Assembly (NCBI GenBank): GCA_964651475.1
Contig: CAZYXV010000007.1
Coordinates: 62,001-126,000, forward strand
Length of the DNA stretch: 64,000 nucleotides
Source: JBGSMF01 sp964651475
GTDB taxonomy: Bacteria > Chloroflexota > Anaerolineae > Fen-1058
Direction: 5' to 3'
Shown: positions 49,940-58,681 of the stretch, piece by piece
How positions within the stretch are numbered: the first letter of the stretch is position 1
How the letters are laid out: each line of letters starts with the position of its first letter
Notes under the pieces: generated by a model
Told to the model about the DNA's origin: nothing
The model's input: only the letters and a program-made list of their open reading frames with translations
Database searches by the model: none
Made by a program: the position numbers and the translations under genes

Positions 49940-52314
49940 TGCAAGGACGAGGCCGGGAACAACTTGCACTTGCCGCGTCGGCGGTTGTTCTCACCGCGCT
50001 CACAACATTTGGAACGCCGCAGACAATGCGCTTTTGGGCCGCCGTGGCGGTGCTGTGGTTGTTGCCGGGTTTCAGTTGGGCCGCGGCGCTGCGCCACAAG
50101 CCATTGCCCGAACGGGTCGCCTTGGGCGCGGGGATGGCTTTTGCCATAAGCGGGCTGCTCACCCTCTTGCTCCACCTGCTGCCCGGCCCGTTCCCCATCA
50201 CTGCTGCCCGGCTGGCCTACCTGTTGGCCGCCGTAGCGCCAGTTCTACTTGCGCCGCGCACGTTGCGCCGCACACTCCACATCCCGCGCGCCGCCTCCTG
50301 GCTCGTCATCGTCCTCCCCATCCTCGTTGCCGCGCTCGCCCGCCTGCCCGACCTGGGCTATAGTGAATTTCAGGGCGACGAGGCCGTGATTTTGCGGCGC
50401 GCGGCGCAGGCGCTATCCGGCGACGATGAGCAGCTCTTTTTGCATCAAAAAGGGCCGGTAGAGATTCTCACGCCCATGTCGCTATGGGCATTGACCGGCA
50501 GCATCAACGAGCCGCAGGCGCGCGCGCCTTTTGCATTGGCGGGGCTGGTTGCAGTGGCCGCCGTGACGTTGTTGGGCGCGCGCTGGTTCAATCTGCGCAC
50601 CGGGATGCTGGCGGGATTGCTCGTTGCTATCAGCGGCTTTTTAGTAGCCTTTGCGCGCATTGTACAATATCAAAGCCTGGTGGCGGCGATGGGAGCATTG
50701 AGCTTGCTGGCGTTCACCGCCTACAGGCGACGCGGCAAGTTGAGCGACTTGATCATCGGCGCGATTTTGCTGGCGTATGGTTTGCTGGCGCACTATGACG
50801 CCGTGTTGGCGGCGCCCGCCGCGCTGTGGCTCGCCGGCCAACGCCTGACCGCGCACCGCGCAATGTGGCGGCGCGAGTTAGGGCGGCTGGCGCTGGCGGG
50901 CATGGCGGGCGTGGCGGTGCTGGCGATTTTTTACGCGCCTTTTGTGGCCAATCCCAATTTTGCCCGGACATTTGGCTACCTGTCCGGCGAGCGACTGGGA
51001 AGCGACGGGCCGTTTTACAACAACACCGGGCGGGTATGGGTGATGAGCACGTTTTACAATTCCACGTACTATGCAGCCGGCTTGTTGCTCTTGCTTGGCG
51101 CGTGGATTCTGGATGCGCTGTCCGCACTACGTACACATCACACATCACGCAATACGCAATACGCAATACGCAATACGCATCACACCTCGCACCTCGCGCA
51201 CCACATCCCATCATGCCTCTATTTCGCTATCCCTTTTGTTTTTTACCTGTTCCTGGTATTTGACCCGCGCACGCACGTTTACACATTTTATCCGGGCGCG
51301 GCGCTGCTGGCCGGCGCGGCGGCGGCGCGCGTGTGGGATTGGGTGCGGGCGCGCGGGCGAGGCATTGCCCTTCTGCTGGCCGTAGCGAGCGCAGGCTGGT
51401 ACGCGCTGTGCGCTGGCTACATCGGTCTGGTCTTTGTCGGTCATACTCCCGAATACAAGCGCGAATGGCCTGCCATTAAAAGCGCGCTCTATCCCACCAC
51501 CTATCAAGACTTGCCGCTGTTTGGCTTTTTTGGCTTTCCTTATCGCGCCGGGTGGAAAGCTGTAGAAGAATTGTATGCGCAAGGGGTGCTGACCGGCGCG
51601 TACAATAGCAACGAAGAGCCGGAAATCACTACCTGGTACGTGCGCAGCGGCGCTCGCACCCTGTGCAGCCAGCCCGACCTATACATCATCGCCGAGCACG
51701 TTCAAGACGAAATCGCTCTCGACTATCAAGAGTTGGAACGCGACTATCACCTGGCGGCGCACATCACTGTGGCGGCGCGGCCCAAGATCAGAATTTACCG
51801 GCGGAACGCCCAACCGCCCAACACCTTTGCCGTCGAACAGTTTGCGCGCGCCTTTGATCAGAAAACGACAATCGCCGCTCAACTGCCATCACATTATAGC
51901 GGCGCGCAAACGGTGGGCACAAATTTCGGCAATGTGGGGCGATTGTTGGGTTATGATTCGAGCGATCGCGTCTCGCCAGGCGAGGCACTGGCAGTCACCT
52001 TGTACTGGCAGGCGCTTGCTCCCACCCGGCGCAACTACCAGGTCTTTACGCACTTGGTGGTCGGAGACAAACTTATCGCTCAGCACGATGGCGCGCCAGC
52101 GTGCGCCCTGAGACCCACCAGCGCCTGGGAGCCAGGGCAAATCATTCGCGACGAACACGTCATTCCTATCGGCCAGGATGCACCATCTGGCAAAGCCAGG
52201 CTCATCGTAGGAATGTATGAGCTGATCACCCAAGAGCGCCTGCCGCTGGCCGATAGGCCGGGTGACGCACTGCCCATAGCCGAGATTGACATCTTGCCTA
52301 GCCTGGCACCGTGA
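49936..52314 (+). CDS. GT39-like membrane glycosyltransferase 6
   Basis: 792 residues (GTG 49936, or ATG 49939, both touching the previous stop). An extra N-terminal membrane region of about 120 residues precedes the usual start; the acidic pair then sits at about D148-E149 (SEFQGDEAVIL). The following loop has KGPVEILTPMS in place of the EPLxY form. About thirteen helices. A repeat-derived loop (RNTQYAIRNTHHTSH) lies between helices near residue 405. The outside end has the shared domain (RLLGYDSSDRVSPGEAL, FTHLVVGDKLIAQHDG). It lies 10 bases before the next gene. Confidence 0.8.
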   Translation: MMQGRGREQLALAASAVVLTALTTFGTPQTMRFWAAVAVLWLLPGFSWAAALRHKPLPERVALGAGMAFAISGLLTLLLHLLPGPFPITAARLAYLLAAVAPVLLAPRTLRRTLHIPRAASWLVIVLPILVAALARLPDLGYSEFQGDEAVILRRAAQALSGDDEQLFLHQKGPVEILTPMSLWALTGSINEPQARAPFALAGLVAVAAVTLLGARWFNLRTGMLAGLLVAISGFLVAFARIVQYQSLVAAMGALSLLAFTAYRRRGKLSDLIIGAILLAYGLLAHYDAVLAAPAALWLAGQRLTAHRAMWRRELGRLALAGMAGVAVLAIFYAPFVANPNFARTFGYLSGERLGSDGPFYNNTGRVWVMSTFYNSTYYAAGLLLLLGAWILDALSALRTHHTSRNTQYAIRNTHHTSHLAHHIPSCLYFAIPFVFYLFLVFDPRTHVYTFYPGAALLAGAAAARVWDWVRARGRGIALLLAVASAGWYALCAGYIGLVFVGHTPEYKREWPAIKSALYPTTYQDLPLFGFFGFPYRAGWKAVEELYAQGVLTGAYNSNEEPEITTWYVRSGARTLCSQPDLYIIAEHVQDEIALDYQELERDYHLAAHITVAARPKIRIYRRNAQPPNTFAVEQFARAFDQKTTIAAQLPSHYSGAQTVGTNFGNVGRLLGYDSSDRVSPGEALAVTLYWQALAPTRRNYQVFTHLVVGDKLIAQHDGAPACALRPTSAWEPGQIIRDEHVIPIGQDAPSGKARLIVGMYELITQERLPLADRPGDALPIAEIDILPSLAP
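51127..51190 (+). repeat. Low-complexity AATACGC tandem repeat inside glycosyltransferase 6
   Basis: Four adjacent CGCAATA units, with flanking ATCACAC-type units. Read in frame as RNTQYAIRNT. Confidence 0.7.
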
Positions 52315-52324
52315 AGAATAGCTT

Positions 52325-54403
52325 ATGACACGCAATGCTGCAGAAAACACATTATCACCCCGGTTTCGCTGGATGCTCGTAATCGTCTGCCTGGCCGCTG
52401 CCCTGTTCTTCCGGCTGTGGCATCTGACCACCATCCCGCCCGGCTTTCACCTGGACGAGGCCATGGATACGCACCTGACCCGGCAAATTTTGCAAGGTCA
52501 CTTGTTCTTTTACACATCCGAAGGCTGGGGACGCGAGGGGTTGTATTATTACGCGGCGGCGCCAGTGCTTTACCTGGCGCGCGATAGCATGGTGGGCATG
52601 CGCTTGACCTCCGCCCTGCTGGGGGCGGCCATGGCGGGACTGGCCGGGTGGATGGCGACCCGCTTGTTCGACCCCGACACAGGCGCGCTGACCCTGGCCT
52701 GGACGGCGCTCACATTTTGGCCAGTCTTTACAAGCCGCGTGGCCGTGCGTAACATTAGCCTGGGCGTGATGCTAACGCTGGCTGTGATTGCTTTCTGGTG
52801 GGCGTGGAACGCGGCCCCCTCGCCGCGCCGGGCGCATCTGATCCGATTTAGTTTGGCCGGGTTATTGTGGGGATTGAGCCTGTACACATACCAACCTGCC
52901 CGCGCCTCGCCGGGCATTTTGATTGCATTTGTCGCGTACGCGGCTCTCTTTCATCGCCCGGCGCTGCGCGCCCGCTGGCGCGGCCTGGCAGTGGGCGGAT
53001 TGGTGTTGATTCTGACCGCTCTGCCGCTGGCATATTTTTTGCTGCTCAATCCTGCCGCCGAGGGGCCGGAACGCATCGCTATGACAGCGCCCTTAGATCA
53101 ACTGCTCGCCGGCAACCCTCAAACCATTGTAGAAAACGCGCTGGCCGTGCTCAAAATGTTCACGGTGCAAGGCGATTCATTGACGACCTATAACCTGCCA
53201 GGGCGCCCCGTCTTTCCTGGGCTGGCCATGCTGCCTTTTTACCTGGGGGCGCTGATGTGCCTGCGCCGGTGGCGCGAGCCGGCCGTCGCGCTGGTCACGT
53301 TCTGGTTGGGCGCCATGTTGATTCCCACCCTGCTCACCACCAGCGCGCCACACTTTTTCCGCAGCATCGGCGCGATTGTCCCCGCGATGATCATTCCGGC
53401 CGTGGGGCTATCAGCCGCCGCGCGCTTTCTGTCCCGGCGTTGGGGACAATGGGGAGCTTGGGCAAGCGGCCTGCTGATTGTGCTCATTTTGGGCCAGACG
53501 GCATGGCTGACGTGGCAAGATTATTTCAATGGGTGGGCGCGCCTGGAAAAAACAGCCACCAATTACAATGCGCGCGAAACCGCCCTGGCGCGCTACCTGC
53601 GAGACGAGGTCGGGCCAGGGCCGGCCGTCGTCGGCGCCAGGGCCTCCGAAGCCGGCGTGCCATTTGTCGTCTCGGCGGTGCTCTCGCAGCCGGCGCCCAT
53701 CACACGCTGGGTGGTTCCATCCCAAGCCCTCGCCTTTCCAGCCGAACAACCCGCCGCTCGAATGGTCTTGATCACCGATATCAAACCCAACAACTATCTG
53801 ATGCGGAACTATGCGTTCACGACGTCGTTAGCGGCAGACGATCAACCCTGGCTACAAGTTACGCAATTGCGCCCGCCAACTGAAGACGCGCCCCTGCCCG
53901 AAATGGAAATGCCCCAAGGCGGTCCCTGGTTCGCGCCGGCCGGCGCCGAACTGCCAGACTCGCCCGGCGCCGATTTGACGCCGGCCCATCTTCCCGTCAA
54001 ATTCCAGGCAAGCCCTCAGGGGCCAGGGCTGGCTCTGGTGCGATACGGTTTATCCGCGCACTCTTTGCAAGCCGGGAAACGATTGCGCCTGGTGACGTTG
54101 TGGCAAATAGTGGCCGGCGGGTCAAGCGGCAGCGTTGCCATGTTTGCCCACCTGGTCAATCCTCACGGCCAGATTGCGGCACAGCAAGATCAATTTGGCT
54201 ATCCTGTTCACAGCTGGCAAGCTGGCGACCTTGTCATCCAGGTACACGACCTGACGCCCGATCCTTCCACGCCGCCTGGCCGCTACTGGCTTCAAATCGG
54301 CTTTTACGAGCGAGATACGCCCGGGCGGTGGGCAGTTACAAACCCCACAGGCAACACGGCAGCGGACCGGCTGCTGTTGGATCAAGTAGAGATACAACCT
54401 TGA
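52325..54403 (+). CDS. GT39-like membrane glycosyltransferase 7
   Basis: 692 residues. Acidic pair D44-E45 (PPGFHLDEAMD), followed by GREGLYYY. About ten helices; SRVAVRNISLGVMLTLAV marks a typical inner loop. After the last helix (about 375-395) come an outside domain and the shared beta-rich unit (RYGLSAHSLQAGKRL, FAHLVNPHGQIAAQQDQFG, PPGRYWLQIGFYERD). No low-complexity insert is seen in this one. It starts 10 bases after the previous gene and is followed by a smaller membrane protein. Confidence 0.8.
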   Translation: MTRNAAENTLSPRFRWMLVIVCLAAALFFRLWHLTTIPPGFHLDEAMDTHLTRQILQGHLFFYTSEGWGREGLYYYAAAPVLYLARDSMVGMRLTSALLGAAMAGLAGWMATRLFDPDTGALTLAWTALTFWPVFTSRVAVRNISLGVMLTLAVIAFWWAWNAAPSPRRAHLIRFSLAGLLWGLSLYTYQPARASPGILIAFVAYAALFHRPALRARWRGLAVGGLVLILTALPLAYFLLLNPAAEGPERIAMTAPLDQLLAGNPQTIVENALAVLKMFTVQGDSLTTYNLPGRPVFPGLAMLPFYLGALMCLRRWREPAVALVTFWLGAMLIPTLLTTSAPHFFRSIGAIVPAMIIPAVGLSAAARFLSRRWGQWGAWASGLLIVLILGQTAWLTWQDYFNGWARLEKTATNYNARETALARYLRDEVGPGPAVVGARASEAGVPFVVSAVLSQPAPITRWVVPSQALAFPAEQPAARMVLITDIKPNNYLMRNYAFTTSLAADDQPWLQVTQLRPPTEDAPLPEMEMPQGGPWFAPAGAELPDSPGADLTPAHLPVKFQASPQGPGLALVRYGLSAHSLQAGKRLRLVTLWQIVAGGSSGSVAMFAHLVNPHGQIAAQQDQFGYPVHSWQAGDLVIQVHDLTPDPSTPPGRYWLQIGFYERDTPGRWAVTNPTGNTAADRLLLDQVEIQP

Positions 54404-54429
54404 AGGCCAATACCTGATTGAGGAGAATG

Positions 54430-55566
54430 ATGAAACGAACCTATGCCTTACGCATCACGGGAGTGTTTCTGCTCCTGTTCATCTTCTATCTGCTTATTGC
54501 GCGCTTTGCGCTTGCGCCGCTGGGATATTATGGCACGCCCGAGCAGCCGCGCTTTGCGGATCCCTGGATTGAGCGGGCCGAAACCATCCTCAGCGGCAAG
54601 CAACTTTATCGGGATGTATTCACGGCGACGCCGCCGCTGGTCAACTTTTTAATGATTCCTCCTGCCCTGCTGTCGGGTTTATTCGGTCACCGGAATCCGT
54701 GGGCCACGCTGGCCTTTATGAGCTACTTTTCGCTTTTCAATCTTTTCACAGCCTGGGTGCTACTGTTCGTATCCGCCGACGAAAAAGAAGGCTATCGCTC
54801 CGCGCTTTACTTTTTGCTCAACCCGCTCACCTTTGGCAACTCGCTTTTGCGCCGCCAGGACGAATCCATCCTGGTGTTCTTTTTCGCGTTGTCATTATTG
54901 TTCCTGATGCACCAGGCACACTGGAGAGCGCGCATCGCGATGGGATTCGCTTTGCTGACCAAAGTGAGCGGGTCATTGATGATTCCCATTGCTTTTTTGC
55001 ACACTCGAGATTGGAAGTACGTCGTCATCCCGCTTGTTATTTTCGGGTTGATCTTTGCGCCTTTTGTGCTCACCGGCGGCCAAACGGCCGTCTCGAACAT
55101 CACCCAAAAGGGCACGCAACATCCCTTTGGGTTTCGGGGTATTAGTTTTGGGGCGCTCTGGTTTACGATGTACGGCGGCGACTCTCAGGCCGCCCTGCCC
55201 ATTTACTCGGCAGTCCTGGTAATCTGCACCGCGCTCGTCCTGGCGATTATCGCCTGGAAACCTTTGGGAGTGTTTGAAGATTTGAGCTTGCTGACCACCA
55301 CTGTACTGTTATTCTCCCCCAATCTAAAATGCGGCTATTTTTCTCTGCTCGTCATCGCGATGACGCCCATCGTGCACAAATATCATCTCGAGGTGTTTTA
55401 TTTTCTTTTCGCCCCGCTGGCGATTGTGGCAGATTTGTACAAGTGGCCCATAGAAAAATTCGAGGTCACTTTTGGTTTAATGATAAGCGTGTTTGTACTC
55501 CTCATCGCGGCGATGGCGCGGCTGCGATGGCCGCGCCAGGCAAGAACAATTGTAACAAAAAGCTAG
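54430..55566 (+). CDS. Predicted polytopic membrane glycosyltransferase, family unclear
   Basis: 378 residues from ATG 54430 (AGGAG at 54421-54425; ATG 54427 and a TTG at 54418 are alternatives). About nine helices. The first outer loop has RFADPWIERAETILSG and YRDVFTATPPLVNFL, reminiscent of GT39/GT87-type membrane transferases, but the clear DE pair is missing. RRQDESILVFFFAL may hold acidic residues. No beta-rich end domain is present. It closes the glycosyltransferase operon; the next 380 bases hold a promoter and a palindrome. Confidence 0.6.
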   Translation: MKRTYALRITGVFLLLFIFYLLIARFALAPLGYYGTPEQPRFADPWIERAETILSGKQLYRDVFTATPPLVNFLMIPPALLSGLFGHRNPWATLAFMSYFSLFNLFTAWVLLFVSADEKEGYRSALYFLLNPLTFGNSLLRRQDESILVFFFALSLLFLMHQAHWRARIAMGFALLTKVSGSLMIPIAFLHTRDWKYVVIPLVIFGLIFAPFVLTGGQTAVSNITQKGTQHPFGFRGISFGALWFTMYGGDSQAALPIYSAVLVICTALVLAIIAWKPLGVFEDLSLLTTTVLLFSPNLKCGYFSLLVIAMTPIVHKYHLEVFYFLFAPLAIVADLYKWPIEKFEVTFGLMISVFVLLIAAMARLRWPRQARTIVTKS

Positions 55567-55681
55567 CCGAAACTCACATCAGATTGCAAAAAAACGCTTC
55601 TGATGCGGGAACTAGATGCTCCCATTCTACGTCTCATGGATTATGCAAAAATCCTTTGTGAGAATGGAATGGGTCCAATGC

Positions 55682-55710
55682 TTGACAACCTCTATTAGCA
55701 GTGTTAGAAT
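55682..55710 (+). promoter_or_regulatory. Strong sigma-70-type promoter before the secreted-protein genes
   Basis: TTGACA (55682-55687), exactly 17 bases, TAGAAT (55705-55710). Transcription would start near 55717, directly before the palindrome at 55727. Confidence 0.75.
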
Positions 55711-55726
55711 TGCGTACCGCCCGCGG

Positions 55727-55821
55727 TAGGGCAGTATTGCAAATCTTGTGTAATTTGCTGGTTCGCCCGCAGTTTAACTGCGGGCGGAACAAATTTACAC
55801 AAAACTCGACATACTGCCCTA
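55727..55821 (+). repeat. 95-base imperfect palindrome in a 384-base intergenic stretch
   Basis: Three paired blocks: TAGGGCAGTAT (55727-55737) with ATACTGCCCTA (55811-55821); TTGTGTAATTTG (from 55746) with CAAATTTACACAA; and GTTCGCCCGCAGTT with AACTGCGGGCGGAAC about the centre at 55774. It may be a miniature element or a leader structure. The rest of 55567-55950 has no gene I can support. Confidence 0.65.
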
Positions 55822-55950
55822 GGACGCCGTGGGCGCAATCGCGCAATATTCCTCTACTGCAACGTTCGCCCCCGGCGATACCCAATCAGGCCCCCAACCC
55901 AATATCACTAGGAAATTTTGCGCAAAAATGTAAAACAAGGAGTTAATAGT

Positions 55951-58611
55951 ATGAAGAGTTCGTGGAACAAATCGTGGCCAATCACCCTGGCCATCATGTT
56001 GGGCATGGTTGCTCTGGTAATCATGCTGGTTGGCATGGCGTCTCCGCCGGCTACTCAGGCGGCCAGCCTCTCGCTGAACGGCTCGTCCAAAAACGTCGAG
56101 CCGCCCCTCATCCAGCCTGGTCACCTGGTCACCTACACCATCGTCCTGAGCAACGACGCCTCCACGCCCATCACCGCCACCGTCGTAGATTACAGCCCGC
56201 CGGGGATGACGTACATCACCGGCACCCTGCCCGGCACACTGTGGGGCATTTCCACAGACGTGCTCACATGGACAGGCCGCCTCAACGCCTACCAGGTCGT
56301 CACCATCACCTTTCGGGGTCAGGCCGATAGCGGCCTGAGCGACGGCACACACATCACCAACACCGCCGCCATCAGCGACGGCCTCAACCAACTCGAACGC
56401 AGCGCCACCGTCGTCATTGACACCCAAGCTCCCAGCCTGATGTTCGAAAGCCCGCAGTTGGGCGAGGTCATCACCTCCGCCACCGTCACCGCCTCCGGCC
56501 TGGCCTGGGATGCCGGCCAGTCGCCCTTCCCGCCTTCGCCCGTCCTCAATCCCATCAACAACAACGGCGGCGGTTACTACTTTGTCACCTGGAGCGCCAC
56601 CGAGGCCGGCGCGCTCTACCTGCTCGAAGAAGACACTAGCCTGACCTTTCCTGATCCCAGTATCCCCTACTCCGGCACCGACACCACCACCCCACTTCTG
56701 GTCAGAGGCGCCGGCACCTACTACTATCGCGTCAAGGCCATCACCACCCAGGGCGCCAGCCCGTGGAGCAATGTCGTCTCGGCCACCGTCACCACCCTGG
56801 ACGCCGCTTACGACACTCGCCTGCTCGCCTCCACCCAACTCACCAGCACGCTCAGCAGCGTGTGGGTGCAGATTGATAGCTCACCCTGGTTCCAGGCCAG
56901 CGGCACCCTGCACTGGACCTACCAGTTCCCACTCCCCACAAGCGACTATGCCGCCCACACCCTCCGCGCCTATGCACGCGACATCGCCGGCAACACCAGC
57001 CCCACCGCCACCCTGACCTTTTTCGCCGACCGCCTGGCCCCCTCTACCACCATCACCAACTTGGCCCAAAACCAAGAAATCGGCGGCCAATACATTATCC
57101 GCGGGACCACCGGCAGCGACGGCTCTGGCATTGCCCAAGTGATCATCGAAATTGACGACGGCGCGACCACCTTGCGCCCCACCGCCACCGGCACCACTAC
57201 CTGGAGCTACACATGGTCGCCTGTGGGCGTCCAGAAACCCTATACCATCACTGCTTATGCCATTGACGGGGTGGGCAATGTAGGGGATCGCAGTACGAGC
57301 TATAGCGTCATCGCCGGCTATTCCAAGCTCTATCTTCCTCTCATCTATAAACGTTACCCGCCTGTTCCAGGCAAGCCAGTGATAACAATCAGCAACCCCG
57401 AATACGACGGCGACTATACAGTGACATGGACCGCGGCCGACTTGGCCGCCACCTACGAATTGCAAGAAGACGACAATGGCAGCTTTACGTCGCCGCAAAA
57501 TATTGCCTTCTCGCCTTCCAGCGGCACCCAGGCCGGCATCACAGGCCGGATATGCAGCGCCGCAGTCGTCTCGTGCGCGTATTACTATCGCGTCCGGGGG
57601 CACAATACGCTTCCCAGCGGCGGCTATGGCCCGTGGAGCGACCCTGTAGCGGCCACCATTTACAATATCCCCAGCGCCCCCGTCTTGAACGCAATCAGCA
57701 ACGACGACCAGGACGGTACCTACAACGTAACCTGGAGCGCGAGCACGGCTGCCGAAAGATACGTTTTGCAAGAAGCCAACAACAGCAGCTTTAGTCCGCT
57801 GCTGGCGGAATATGACACCGGGCTTGCACTCACCCAATCATTCACCAACAAGGCCGATGGCACCTATTACTATCGCGTCCGAGCTGTAAACCCCCGCGCC
57901 AGCGCCGAAAGCAACGTGGTATCAACCGTCGTGGAGGCCGGTTATTACGACGACTTTACCGATTCGTCCACCGGCTGGTCTATCCGACGCAGCGACGACG
58001 CCATTGACAAATCGAGTGATTTCAAGACCAAGTACTTGGACGGTTATCTCTATACCTTGCTGAAAGGCAGATATGACTTTTCGGTCACTTCGCCGATGGT
58101 GAAAGCGCCCGCGCCGCCCTATACCATTAAAACAGTCGTCAAAGTTGTTGACGACACGATTGACGGTATTGACTATTGGCCCAAAGACGGCGAAACGTAT
58201 GGGATCGTTTTTGGCGGCAACAGCGGCACCCCTTGCCCGGCTGACCGCGACACGCCCAAGGGGACGGGCTGCATGTCACATTACTATCGCCTGCTCGTCG
58301 TGTGGAGCGCCAGCACACCTACCTCCTTCGGGTGGAGCCTGAAGCGCATAGACTATCACGACCCTGATAACGACGGCAAAGGCACCGGCGACAAACTGCT
58401 GGAAGGGAACGCTGGCGTAAGCAACATCAACAACGCCCACGAATGGAAAATCAAGGTCACCAGCTCAAAAATATCCGTTTACCTCAACGACGACCTTTTG
58501 GGCGAGGCAGAAGACACCAAGTATATTAACGACCCTTACTTTGGCCTCTTTGCCGCCTCACCTCAATATGGCGGTGTAGGATACAGGTGGAGCTGGTTCA
58601 AGATCGAATAG
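55951..58611 (+). CDS. Large secreted protein 1: DUF11, Ig/FN3-like and C-terminal jelly-roll domains
   Basis: 886 residues from ATG 55951 (AAGGAG upstream). Signal or membrane helix at 10-30, cleavage possibly after TQA. A DUF11 domain (about 40-165) holds YTIVLSNDASTPITATVVDYSPPG. Then come Ig/fibronectin-like repeats with YYYRVKAI and WSNVVSATV, a junction motif LYLPLIYKRYPPVP, two further FN3-like units, and a final beta-jelly-roll of about 220 residues (YYDDFTDSSTGW ... CPADRD ... GCMSHYYR). No LPXTG or membrane anchor at the end. Residues 28-362 are nearly identical to protein 2. Confidence 0.85.
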   Translation: MKSSWNKSWPITLAIMLGMVALVIMLVGMASPPATQAASLSLNGSSKNVEPPLIQPGHLVTYTIVLSNDASTPITATVVDYSPPGMTYITGTLPGTLWGISTDVLTWTGRLNAYQVVTITFRGQADSGLSDGTHITNTAAISDGLNQLERSATVVIDTQAPSLMFESPQLGEVITSATVTASGLAWDAGQSPFPPSPVLNPINNNGGGYYFVTWSATEAGALYLLEEDTSLTFPDPSIPYSGTDTTTPLLVRGAGTYYYRVKAITTQGASPWSNVVSATVTTLDAAYDTRLLASTQLTSTLSSVWVQIDSSPWFQASGTLHWTYQFPLPTSDYAAHTLRAYARDIAGNTSPTATLTFFADRLAPSTTITNLAQNQEIGGQYIIRGTTGSDGSGIAQVIIEIDDGATTLRPTATGTTTWSYTWSPVGVQKPYTITAYAIDGVGNVGDRSTSYSVIAGYSKLYLPLIYKRYPPVPGKPVITISNPEYDGDYTVTWTAADLAATYELQEDDNGSFTSPQNIAFSPSSGTQAGITGRICSAAVVSCAYYYRVRGHNTLPSGGYGPWSDPVAATIYNIPSAPVLNAISNDDQDGTYNVTWSASTAAERYVLQEANNSSFSPLLAEYDTGLALTQSFTNKADGTYYYRVRAVNPRASAESNVVSTVVEAGYYDDFTDSSTGWSIRRSDDAIDKSSDFKTKYLDGYLYTLLKGRYDFSVTSPMVKAPAPPYTIKTVVKVVDDTIDGIDYWPKDGETYGIVFGGNSGTPCPADRDTPKGTGCMSHYYRLLVVWSASTPTSFGWSLKRIDYHDPDNDGKGTGDKLLEGNAGVSNINNAHEWKIKVTSSKISVYLNDDLLGEAEDTKYINDPYFGLFAASPQYGGVGYRWSWFKIE
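56032..57038 (+). repeat. Long near-identical duplication, copy 1
   Basis: 1007 bases repeated at 58763-59769 (offset 2731). One difference found: G at 56999 against A at 59730 (Ser to Asn). Both copies begin at codon 28 of their genes. Confidence 0.95.
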
Positions 58612-58681
58612 TATATTGCATTTTCTTTCCCCTCTCCCTGCAAAGCGAGGGGGGAAAGAAAATCTGGAAAGCGCGCTTTTA

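Noticed and set aside
51127..51190. Regular short repeats that could suggest a CRISPR array
   Set aside because: Units are 7-8 bases, adjacent, without spacers, inside a coding frame, and no cas gene is present.
55819..56838. Minus-strand frame of 339 codons rich in Gly and Ala, repeated at 58715-59569
   Set aside because: It is the antisense of the duplicated DUF11 region, and its repetition only reflects the DNA duplication.
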